Assembly (NCBI GenBank): GCA_026421135.1
Contig: JAPKCR010000153.1
Coordinates: forward strand, 1-6,269
Reading direction: 5' to 3'
From: Sulfitobacter sp.
GTDB lineage: Bacteria > Pseudomonadota > Alphaproteobacteria > Rhodobacterales > Rhodobacteraceae
Length of the DNA stretch: 6,269 nucleotides
Shown here in pieces: positions 1 through 6,061 of this stretch. How positions within the stretch are numbered: position 1 is the first letter of the stretch; every line of letters begins with the position of its first letter. A program made the position numbers and the translations under genes. The notes under the pieces are model-generated. The model saw only the letters and a program-made list of their open reading frames with translations. It was not told the origin of the DNA and searched no databases.

Positions 1-1
1 T

Positions 2-2113
2 GAACCTGGCCTTAAGGCTGTGACCTTCACATCGACAAGAGACCCTGCGACCACCGGACCAGCCACGTATATCGACCCGTACGAGAATATTATCACGGAC
101 TTTACTAGCCTGGCTTCACGCGGCGAAGTGCCGAGCTGCCTCATGTCAAGCAACCCTGACATTTATTGCGATTCTGAAGGTGGATCGGGCAAACGTATTA
201 AAGCGCTGCTGACCGGCGCAAACCCGTTTGACATACGCCTGCGTACGACACCGTACGCTGGCTCCTCGACGGTTGATTATTTCACCTTCGGGAAAGCATC
301 CAACTTTTCGGGCGCGCGGATGATCGGCTTCGATATCGAATTGCTGGACGCTGACGGCAATCCGATGGGTGCCCTTGCCCCTGAGAATGCTGTATTATTC
401 AACCTTGCTGCTACAGATGTCGGTCTTGGTTCCCGCCTTCCCGACGGCCTGTTTGGTGATGGCGGCAACGAGGGCGCGATCGGGTTCTTTTCCGACGCTA
501 GAGCCTCGCTCGCGCTTACTTCATCCTCCGATGTTCTGGCTTTTGCTGAGTTGACGAACCCCGACTTTGTCCAACACTTTGGCACACAGTTTCTTGACAA
601 CTCTATGGTTCCCGAGGGCATTTTCTGGGATGATAACAACGACCCGAGCGACGAAAGCGCGCTTGTTGCTTGGAACAATCTCGCTGGAGGTGGCTGGACT
701 TACGGGACGCTGGAAACGGCAGCCGATCTTAACGCGCGCCTAGCTGAACTGGCGGCCGTTTTGGGTGTCGATGTCGCTGCGTTGAACTACGTCGACGGCG
801 GCCTTTTGCCTGCAGAGATTATTGCTGCCGCAGAAGCAAACGGCCTGTTCGCCGTTGACCCGATTGAGGATTTGCGCAACGCGAACCTGAACTACACAAT
901 GACGGTCGGCACAGTTGACGGTGGCGAAGTCACAGTACGTATTTCCCCGAAATTCGCACCAATTGTGGACGCAGCAACATCCGAGCTTCAATTCAAGACT
1001 GCGGGCTATCTCGATGCGGCTGCAAACCTTCCGTACTGGGACTTGGGAAATGCTGCGGCATATGAGACCGCGATCTCAGAAATACTGGCAATGGACGATG
1101 CTGGACAATCAGAGGCTCTGAATAGTCTTGGCTTTGGCTTCGCGCCAGCGTTTTCCAGTCTTTCGTTTGAAACGTCGCGTTCTCAAATCGATGCGATCAC
1201 GGGTTCCATACCTTGGAGCGTGAGCGGTGATACTGGAGACGTCGTTACAAGACAAGCAAGTTCCGAAAGCTGGACAATCCGGGATGATCTATACGGCCTC
1301 GCATCGCTGGGTATTGCACGTGCGAATTATGATACAACGACTAGCTCCATCGGCTATGATATTGATATGACGTCATTCTCCGTTGGCCTAGAGAAGCGCC
1401 TGACCGGAACAGATTCCTCTGTCGGTCTTGCGTTGGGTTATGCGGACGGATCGGCAAGCGCCAATCAGAACCTTGGTGATATCGACACTCAGGGTTATTC
1501 TGTAACTGCGTTTACGCGCTCTCGGTTCGGCGATGGTGGATTGATGCAAACGTTGCTTGGCTATCAAGACCTGTCTTACGATTCAACTCGTCCAGTAATG
1601 GGTCAGACAGCAACAGGCAGCACAGATGGCTCTCAGGTCTTCTTCGCCTTGAAGGCTGACTACATGCGGGACATGGGTGGTTTCAAAGTAGGTCCAACGG
1701 CGTCATTGGAATACTACAACTCCACAACTGACGCCTTCACCGAAACTGGTGCTGGTATTTGGAACCTGGCGGTTGGCGAACAGAAGTCCAAGACTGTTTT
1801 GGCTTCGATCGGTGTCCGCGGAGAATACGAATTCCAAGGTAGCGGGAATGGAAGCCGGCTTACTGGCAGCGTCAAATACACAAGAGCATCTGGCGACGAT
1901 CTGATCATTCAAAGCGGTTTTGCTGGCTTGCCAGGCACAGCCTACACTGTGGTCGGATTGGACGAAAACTTGGTAGATGTAAGTTTTGGAATTGACAGTG
2001 TTATGATGTCGACAGCGTCCAGCGAGGTCGCACTACAGGCCGGATATCGCGGTTCTTTTGGCGGCGACTATAAAAGCCAAGGTGTACACGTCGGAATCAA
2101 CGTGTCGTTCTGA
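2..2113 (+). CDS. Autotransporter with choice-of-anchor F-like passenger and C-terminal beta-barrel (5' end outside window)
   Basis: The frame is open to the left edge, so the gene is partial: 703 residues are visible. The GTG at position 20 is probably internal, because no signal peptide follows it and an exported protein needs one. Residue numbers here count from that GTG. Residues about 20-220 resemble the choice-of-anchor F family, with GKASNFSG near 90 and GIFWDDNNDPSD near 200, plus a Cys pair at 40 and 50. Residues about 240-420 form an Ala-rich linker typical of passenger ends. From about 423 (DDLYGLASLG) to the end, alternating aromatic/polar strands separated by Gly/Asp/Ser turns match an autotransporter barrel, and the last residues VGINVSF give the C-terminal Phe used for BAM-dependent outer-membrane insertion. 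By family knowledge it would be a surface-anchored protein; the passenger's activity is unknown. It is monocistronic at its 3' end, with a terminator 28 bp after the stop. Confidence 0.85.
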   Translation, partial: EPGLKAVTFTSTRDPATTGPATYIDPYENIITDFTSLASRGEVPSCLMSSNPDIYCDSEGGSGKRIKALLTGANPFDIRLRTTPYAGSSTVDYFTFGKASNFSGARMIGFDIELLDADGNPMGALAPENAVLFNLAATDVGLGSRLPDGLFGDGGNEGAIGFFSDARASLALTSSSDVLAFAELTNPDFVQHFGTQFLDNSMVPEGIFWDDNNDPSDESALVAWNNLAGGGWTYGTLETAADLNARLAELAAVLGVDVAALNYVDGGLLPAEIIAAAEANGLFAVDPIEDLRNANLNYTMTVGTVDGGEVTVRISPKFAPIVDAATSELQFKTAGYLDAAANLPYWDLGNAAAYETAISEILAMDDAGQSEALNSLGFGFAPAFSSLSFETSRSQIDAITGSIPWSVSGDTGDVVTRQASSESWTIRDDLYGLASLGIARANYDTTTSSIGYDIDMTSFSVGLEKRLTGTDSSVGLALGYADGSASANQNLGDIDTQGYSVTAFTRSRFGDGGLMQTLLGYQDLSYDSTRPVMGQTATGSTDGSQVFFALKADYMRDMGGFKVGPTASLEYYNSTTDAFTETGAGIWNLAVGEQKSKTVLASIGVRGEYEFQGSGNGSRLTGSVKYTRASGDDLIIQSGFAGLPGTAYTVVGLDENLVDVSFGIDSVMMSTASSEVALQAGYRGSFGGDYKSQGVHVGINVSF

Positions 2114-2141
2114 ACGGCCCACGACATCTGATAGAAACAGT

Positions 2142-2170
2142 AAACGGCATCCTGAAGCGGATGCCGTTTT
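2142..2170 (+). terminator. Rho-independent terminator of the autotransporter gene
   Basis: A perfect 11-bp stem pairs AAACGGCATCC (2142-2152) with GGATGCCGTTT (2159-2169) around the six-base loop TGAAGC, and the 3' side runs into TTTT. It lies 28 bp past the autotransporter stop codon. Because the stem begins with A residues opposite the T run, it could also work in the minus direction, though no minus-strand gene reads into it. Confidence 0.9.
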
Positions 2171-2186
2171 CATATAGGGTAGAGGG

Positions 2187-2200
2187 TGAGGTGCCCTTAA
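2187..2200 (+). repeat. Left terminal inverted repeat of the IS3-like relic
   Basis: TGAGGTGCCCTTAA is the inverted partner of the repeat at 2532-2545, with one mismatch. It begins with TG and lies 41 bp before the orfA start codon, a normal leader length for IS3-family elements. Confidence 0.85.
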
Positions 2201-2241
2201 ATTTGTAGACCCTTTGCTTGGTAATTTAGAATCCAAGAGAG

Positions 2242-2529
2242 ATGGATCTGAGTAAGGGAATACGGTTTGCAGATCAGTTCAATCAGAATGCTGTATTGCA
2301 GGTCGTAAGCGTGGCTATGGGGTCAGCGAAGTGGCTGAACTGCTGGGGATCAGGATCAAATCACTGTACCGGTGCAAGGCGCAGTTTTCGAAGCCGCCAC
2401 ATGTACGAGCCGAAGCGTTGCATCATGCCGCGGAGATCAAACGATTGAAGCGGGAACTGGCGCGCGTCACCGAGGAACGCGCTATCTCAAGAGTAGGCGA
2501 CCGCGTACTTCGCGCGCGAGTCTCGGTGA
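2242..2529 (+). pseudogene. IS3-family transposase OrfA (DNA-binding subunit), frameshifted remnant
   Basis: OrfA carries the helix-turn-helix and leucine-zipper part of IS3 transposases. The product must be read in three pieces. It starts at ATG 2242 with RFADQFNQNAVLQVV. It then shifts frame near 2304-2312 into RGYGVSEVAELLGIRIKSLYRCKAQF, which is the helix-turn-helix, followed by the heptad-rich AEIKRLKRELARVTEERA. It shifts again near 2486-2496 into ATAYFARESR and a TGA at 2527-2529. The usual sequence at the second break is ILKKATAYFA, encoded over an A-rich slippery site used for programmed OrfAB frameshifting; here that site reads TCAAGAGTAGG and includes a stop in the final frame. Neither frameshift restores a functional protein. 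No orfB follows. Identification rests on the recognisable IS3 OrfA motifs and the flanking inverted repeats. Confidence 0.85.
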
Positions 2530-2531
2530 CG

Positions 2532-2545
2532 TTAGGGGCACCTCA
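2532..2545 (+). repeat. Right terminal inverted repeat of the IS3-like relic
   Basis: TTAGGGGCACCTCA ends in CA and is the reverse complement of the left repeat at 2187-2200 except for one base. It begins two bases after the orfA stop codon. Confidence 0.85.
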
Positions 2546-2568
2546 GTGAGGCTAAATTTCTTCAATCG

Positions 2569-2985
2569 ATCACCGATCAAAACATAGAGCCCAAACCTAT
2601 TTACGTCTATTTGCATGAAATAGCTCCGCCCGCAGGTGCTTCTTATTTGGTGTCTGGTCGTCATGAAAGCAACGCTGGCATCGGTGGCAAGATCGCGGCT
2701 TGGGGGCCATTTCTAAGCGTTGATACCTTCAAGAGGTTGATCGAGAGGCGCAACTGAAGCTAACTTTTAATAAGCTAACCGAGCGGGGCGGGTACCTGAC
2801 CTACAGTCTCGCCGGACTTTAGCACTATGACGATTTGCGGTCGGACAATGTGGCGATACCTCGGATACTTGTTGGTCTATTTTTTGCCGAAGGACAGGGA
2901 TAAACGGCTAACGAATACAAAGCTAACTCTGTCACCTGACAAGTGTCCTTTTCGGGTAATCGTGAGGACCATTAGTCGCAACTGA
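2569..2985 (+). pseudogene. DUF4365-like protein, degraded (two frameshifts plus an in-frame stop)
   Basis: Three frame pieces join into one protein of about 138 codons. The first, from 2569, reads ITDQNIEPKP, then YLHEIAPPAGASYLVSG, then RHESNAGIGGKIAAWGPF; the expected ATG is ATC. The second starts near 2724 and reads YLQEVDREAQLKLTFNKLTE, then RGGYLTYSLAGL, a TAG at 2820-2822, then HYDDLRSDNVAIPRILVGLFF, ending at a TAA at 2901. The third starts near 2899 and reads RLTNTKLTLSPDKCPFRV to a TGA at 2983-2985. The order AGxDGKI, then QLK, then YDDLR, then PRILVVL, then a C-x-x-R/W stretch, matches my memory of DUF4365 proteins, which have a restriction-nuclease-like fold. The Asp expected in AGIDGKI is Gly here, so even a repaired frame would lack a likely catalytic residue. 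The family assignment is from motif recall, not a search. Confidence 0.65.
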
Positions 2986-3252
2986 CAAGCTATTATTTGG
3001 AACGTTTACCTAGGCCTTTCGAGCGCCATGGGAAAGGTGATGCCAGACAAGTGCGAACCAGTCTGCGTTCTCCAGCAACCTCATTTTGATGGAATGCGCA
3101 GAATCCGGGCCGCTCGGTAAGTGCGTCGGCGAGGTTCAGTTTGAAATTTGATCGGCCCTTGAGGAGGTGCTCCGCGATGAGCTGCTAGTTGACTGAAGCG
3201 TGATCGGATGATCCTGTGCTGCAGTGATACTCCTGTTCCGAAAACAGCGGCT
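2986..3252 (-). other. Gene-free stretch with a weak minus-strand coding-like remnant
   Basis: No intact gene is visible between the DUF4365-like pseudogene and the lipase stop. On the minus strand one frame is open for about 68 codons up to a TAA near 2995. It carries the protein-like run IAEHLLKGRSNFKLNLADAL followed by TERPGFCAFHQNEVAGERRL. A TAG near 3187 separates it from further open codons in the same frame. It has no ATG at a sensible place and no recognised family. It may be the tail of another decayed gene lying downstream of the lipase, or chance. A small hairpin CTGTT-CCGAA-AACAG at 3233-3247 follows the lipase stop but has no T tract, so it is not called a terminator. Confidence 0.25.
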
Positions 3253-4158
3253 CTATGGGTCCCATACCGTGGGAACATGAAGGCCGGGCGGTTGGTTTTT
3301 TAACGCATCGATATAGGATTCCATCTTGTGGTTGAGACCTCTTTTCCGGTTCTTGTGGTACAGAATGCTTGTCTGACCTGTATGATGAAACCCTGGTGGC
3401 AGGTTGCACACGATGTCATCATCGCGACAGATGGAGAGCGATAGATTGTCATATTTGACTGCGCCGCTAGTTTTCCGCAGCCTTGGTGCCGCAAAGCCGA
3501 TCGCCGGCGTAAGAAATGTTTTTGACAAAATCTGTGCCGATGCTGCGCCGAGTGAGTGGCCGATAATAAATTTGGGCCATTTGCTCGGGTCTTTTCCGAT
3601 CCAATTATAGATAATATTGGCATGTGCCAAAAAACCCTGATGCCAGATGGTGCGCGACACACCTCGCTTCGTGCCAGATGAGAAAACGTCGTTTCGTGCG
3701 TGCAAATAGCTCAGTTTCAGCTTCTTGGAACCGACTCTTTTCAGGCGCAAATTGTGTGAGAGATAATCGGCAAAGGAATTACTGCCTGGAATCAAAAGGC
3801 ACCCATTGCTTAACATGTAGGCTTCGACATTGGCGTGAGGGCAGCTTTTCGTGACTGAAAGTTTGAAGTCCTTTTCCAGCGTCCGGTCGCCTGACGTTAG
3901 TTTCTTATGCTTCAGCGTGTACGAAATTTGCGCCAACCTTGCGCATGTCATAACTGAATGATCGACCGCTTCCGATGAACCGAACAGGGCACCGCGGGTC
4001 TTGGGCCCAACGACCCCGTCCGCAGTAAGTCCATGGGCTTTTTGGAAAGCCTTGATCGCATTGATCGTTTTCGATCCCTGAACGCCGTCAATTGGTCCCG
4101 GCTCAAACTGCAATTTCTTCAACTGCTGTTGAATGCTTTTCCAACTGGTTTTCGACAT
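3253..4158 (-). CDS. Peptidoglycan-binding domain fused to a class 3 lipase (alpha/beta hydrolase)
   Basis: This 301-residue protein has two domains. Residues 5-60 are a PG_binding_1-like helical module (LKKLQFEPGPIDGVQGSKT, then AFQKAHGLTADGVVGPKT), which usually holds enzymes on cell-wall peptidoglycan. Residues about 68-285 match lipase class 3: GSNSFADYLSHNL (125-137), WHQGF (172-176), the nucleophile elbow GHSLG (200-204, Ser202), DDDIVCNLPP (246-255, likely Asp247 or 248) and a late His (277 in NHKMESY). The triad is thus present, and an acyl-ester or phospholipid hydrolase is expected. The usual FRGT before the oxyanion strand reads IPGS here. No signal peptide or membrane segment is seen, so export would need a specialised route or cell lysis. 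The ATG at 4158 is supported by AAAGGA at 4169-4174, 10 nt upstream. It is divergent from the cyclase gene. The substrate is unknown. Confidence 0.85.
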   Translation of the reverse strand: MSKTSWKSIQQQLKKLQFEPGPIDGVQGSKTINAIKAFQKAHGLTADGVVGPKTRGALFGSSEAVDHSVMTCARLAQISYTLKHKKLTSGDRTLEKDFKLSVTKSCPHANVEAYMLSNGCLLIPGSNSFADYLSHNLRLKRVGSKKLKLSYLHARNDVFSSGTKRGVSRTIWHQGFLAHANIIYNWIGKDPSKWPKFIIGHSLGAASAQILSKTFLTPAIGFAAPRLRKTSGAVKYDNLSLSICRDDDIVCNLPPGFHHTGQTSILYHKNRKRGLNHKMESYIDALKNQPPGLHVPTVWDP

Positions 4159-4180
4159 GTGTAGAAATTCCTTTGGTCGT

Positions 4181-4229
4181 CAAAGCTTTGCTGCTGATGC
4201 AGAGCGGGTGCATCTCGTAGGCGCAAAGC
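4181..4229. promoter_or_regulatory. Nested inverted repeats in the lipase leader (possible operator or RNA hairpin)
   Basis: Outer arms GCTTTGC (4185-4191) and GCAAAGC (4223-4229) enclose inner arms GATGCA (4196-4201) and TGCATC (4209-4214) around a 7-base centre, with unpaired spacers of 4 and 8 bases. The left outer arm also sits in a perfect 10-bp palindrome CAAAGCTTTG (4181-4190). The block starts 22 bp upstream of the lipase start codon, close enough to act as a repressor site or as a folded leader in the transcript. Function is inferred from position and symmetry only. Confidence 0.4.
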
Positions 4230-4319
4230 CGCTGGTCTAATCAGTGCTATGCTCTTATGGTCGAAAAAACTGGGAAACGCCTCTGTTATTTTAACTACCT
4301 GATTACGAAACTTTTTAAT

Positions 4320-4338
4320 CTGTCATTTTTTCTGACAG
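4320..4338. promoter_or_regulatory. Inverted repeat upstream of the cyclase gene
   Basis: CTGTCA (4320-4325) and TGACAG (4333-4338) are perfect inverted arms around TTTTTTC. The right arm overlaps a second symmetric motif, CTGACAGTCAG (4332-4342). The site lies about 45-60 bp before the cyclase ATG, in the AT-rich part of the divergent gap where its promoter should be. It could be a regulator site or a leader hairpin. No convincing -35/-10 pair could be fixed next to it. Confidence 0.35.
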
Positions 4339-4381
4339 TCAGATTTACATTTCGCAGACTTCCTGCCCGAGAGGACACCGG

Positions 4382-6061
4382 ATGAACAGCAGTCTTGTCG
4401 CCGTACTTGCAGCGGATGTCGTAGGTTATTCAAAGCTGATGGGGGATGACGCAAAATCCACGCTGGTTGCGCTAAAGCGATTGCGTACCGAAATTTTCGC
4501 CCCTGTTGTTGCGTCCAGGCGTGGGCGTGTTGTCAAGAATATGGGTGATGGCTGGATCGTCCTATTTGGGGCTGCCACCGATGCCGCTGCCTGTGCCTTG
4601 CAGATCCAGGAATTACAGACCGTCAGCCTGCCTCAGGGTGGTCCCGAAATCCGCCTGAGGCTGGGTGTTCATTTGGGCGATGTCGTCGAAGACGAACATG
4701 ACATCTATGGCGACGGCGTAAACATCGCTTCGCGGCTTGAACAACTTGCAAACCCCGGCAGCATCGCAATTTCAGACACCGTGTTCGGCATCCTTGATGG
4801 CACATTAAGGCCGTCTTTCGATGATGCGGGTGAACGTTCGCTCAAGAATATCGCGAAGCCTATACGGATTTGGACCAGTGGTTCCTTGCATGCTGCTGCC
4901 CATTTGGCAGTGCCTGCGAGGGATGGGCTGCGTATTGTGGTGCGCCCGCTGGAAACATCTGATGAACGCATCGAGTTTTCTGAACTTGCCGATGCGCTGA
5001 CAGGTGATCTGGTGACGTTCTTGAATGCGACGCATTGGCTTTCGGTCAGTACGGGCGAAGCCACCAATCCGGCCTATGTGCTAACTGGCCGTATCCGCAC
5101 ACAGGGTACACGGTTCCGGTTTGAGGTGAAGTTCACCGATCCTTCGGGCTTTGAAATGTGGTCCGACAAGATTGACGGCACTTTGGATGACGTCTTTGAC
5201 TGGCAAGATCAGGCCAGTGCGACTGTGGTCGGGCGCGTACTGGCCGCGACTTTTGACGCCGAGCGTCGCAAGCTGGATAAGCTGTCCATAGACCAGATGA
5301 CTGCTGGTGAATGCGAACTGCGTGGCCAGTTGGCCATCGATCGGCTGGACCCGGAAGCATTTGCCTCTGCATTGAAATATTCAAGCGCGGCAATCGAAAA
5401 GGATGCGGATCAGCCAACTGCACTAGCATTGGCGCTGGTGGCGTATCTTTCCGCCGTTGTGATGGGCTATGACGAGGTAAGCCGCCCTTATGCCGCCTGT
5501 GTACCTGGATGGTGCAAGGCTGCTGCGCCGCTGGCGGCGGATTACCCTTTGCTGAATTTGGCCTTGGGGGTCACAACTTATTCCCAAAGCAGTGATCCGA
5601 CAGCCTTGCGGATCATCTGCGAGCAAGCTTTGCGCCAATCGTCTTCAGATTTCGTAACGCTGACGCTGAGCGGTTGGGCCTACATCTGGACCGGCGACTA
5701 TCCTGCGGCGCTGGACTGCTTTCACAAGGCGCGCAAACTGGGCGGGCAAAGCCCTTGGGCCTTGTCCATCCAAGGGGGCCTAGCGCTAGCCTCGCTACAG
5801 GCGGGGGATGATGTCGGTGCAATCGAATATGCAAAACAGGGTTTGACGGTGACAGCCAGTTACTCGACCTTGCATAGGATTTTGGCCGCCGCATATGCCC
5901 ATCAAGGCCAAAACGAAGCCGCGCAGCAATCTGTCGCGACGGCATTGGAGCTAAATCCAAAGGATTCGATCAATGCGATCAATTCGCGGAATATATTTAT
6001 CGAATCCGTCAGCGCGAACAGGTATCTTGACGGGCTGAGGATGGCCGGGATGCCCGAATAG
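4382..6061 (+). CDS. Class III adenylate/guanylate cyclase with TolB-like and TPR-like C-terminal regions
   Basis: This 559-residue protein has an N-terminal class III nucleotide cyclase domain (about 4-165), which makes cyclic AMP (or cGMP) from the nucleoside triphosphate. The catalytic set looks complete: metal-binding Asp12 (AADVVGYS) and Asp56 (KNMGDGW), base-contacting Lys52 and Asp107 (DIYGDGVN), and transition-state Asn114 and Arg118 (VNIASRLE). The Lys/Asp pair favours ATP. Residues about 183-295 (RIVVRPLE, then YVLTGRIRTQG, FRFEVKFTD, EMWSDKIDG) resemble the TolB-like N-terminal fold found in alphaproteobacterial cyclases of this type. Residues about 320-545 are helical, with TPR-like repeats such as GDYPAALDCFHKARKLG and NEAAQQSVATALELNPKD. 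There is no transmembrane segment or HAMP, so it is cytosolic and probably regulated through partners of the C-terminal region. GAGGA (4371-4375) six bases before the ATG fixes the start. No gene follows within the window on this strand. Confidence 0.92.
   Translation: MNSSLVAVLAADVVGYSKLMGDDAKSTLVALKRLRTEIFAPVVASRRGRVVKNMGDGWIVLFGAATDAAACALQIQELQTVSLPQGGPEIRLRLGVHLGDVVEDEHDIYGDGVNIASRLEQLANPGSIAISDTVFGILDGTLRPSFDDAGERSLKNIAKPIRIWTSGSLHAAAHLAVPARDGLRIVVRPLETSDERIEFSELADALTGDLVTFLNATHWLSVSTGEATNPAYVLTGRIRTQGTRFRFEVKFTDPSGFEMWSDKIDGTLDDVFDWQDQASATVVGRVLAATFDAERRKLDKLSIDQMTAGECELRGQLAIDRLDPEAFASALKYSSAAIEKDADQPTALALALVAYLSAVVMGYDEVSRPYAACVPGWCKAAAPLAADYPLLNLALGVTTYSQSSDPTALRIICEQALRQSSSDFVTLTLSGWAYIWTGDYPAALDCFHKARKLGGQSPWALSIQGGLALASLQAGDDVGAIEYAKQGLTVTASYSTLHRILAAAYAHQGQNEAAQQSVATALELNPKDSINAINSRNIFIESVSANRYLDGLRMAGMPE

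Larger units (their letters stand above)
2187..2545 (+). mobile_element. Internally deleted IS3-family insertion sequence relic
   Basis: The left terminal repeat TGAGGTGCCCTTAA (2187-2200) and right repeat TTAGGGGCACCTCA (2532-2545) are inverted copies matching at 13 of 14 positions, and the ends have the 5'-TG...CA-3' form usual in the IS3 family. Between them lies only a decayed orfA. The 359-bp element is far shorter than a normal IS3 member of about 1.2-1.5 kb, so orfB, which carries the DDE catalytic domain, is missing. The orfA stop (2527-2529) ends two bases before the right repeat, so the deletion removed almost exactly the orfB part. The flanks (AGGG left, GTGA right) show no clear target duplication. 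It cannot move by itself, but a related intact element could in principle act on its ends. Confidence 0.85.

Noticed and set aside
277..678. 133-codon minus-strand frame inside the autotransporter gene
   Set aside because: It is antisense to a coding frame with clear passenger and barrel features; Ser/Pro-rich composition is typical of a shadow frame.
2540..2600. The reading SEAKFLQSITDQNIEPK looked like a fragment of an IS1182/IS5-type DDE transposase (IEPxIPV motif)
   Set aside because: The following residues do not continue the transposase, while they join collinearly with DUF4365-like segments; the part before 2546 belongs to the IS3 relic's end.
2482..2664. Minus-strand open frame of 60 codons across the IS end and pseudogene
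   Set aside because: It overlaps the IS repeat and the plus-strand pseudogene, has no recognisable motif, and is likely a chance frame.
2759..2927. GCTAAC occurs four times as two pairs, each spaced exactly 15 bp (2759/2774 and 2907/2922), resembling iterons or a regulator binding array
   Set aside because: Both pairs fall inside the DUF4365-like pseudogene, where they encode KLTFNKLT and RLTNTKLT. The spacing is better explained by repeated codons in former coding sequence.
3300..3662. 120-codon minus-strand frame overlapping the lipase
   Set aside because: It is an out-of-frame shadow of the lipase gene, whose own frame carries the GHSLG motif and the peptidoglycan-binding module.
4705..5067. 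120-codon minus-strand open frame inside the cyclase gene
   Set aside because: It is antisense to a well-supported cyclase with intact catalytic motifs and has no domain signal of its own.
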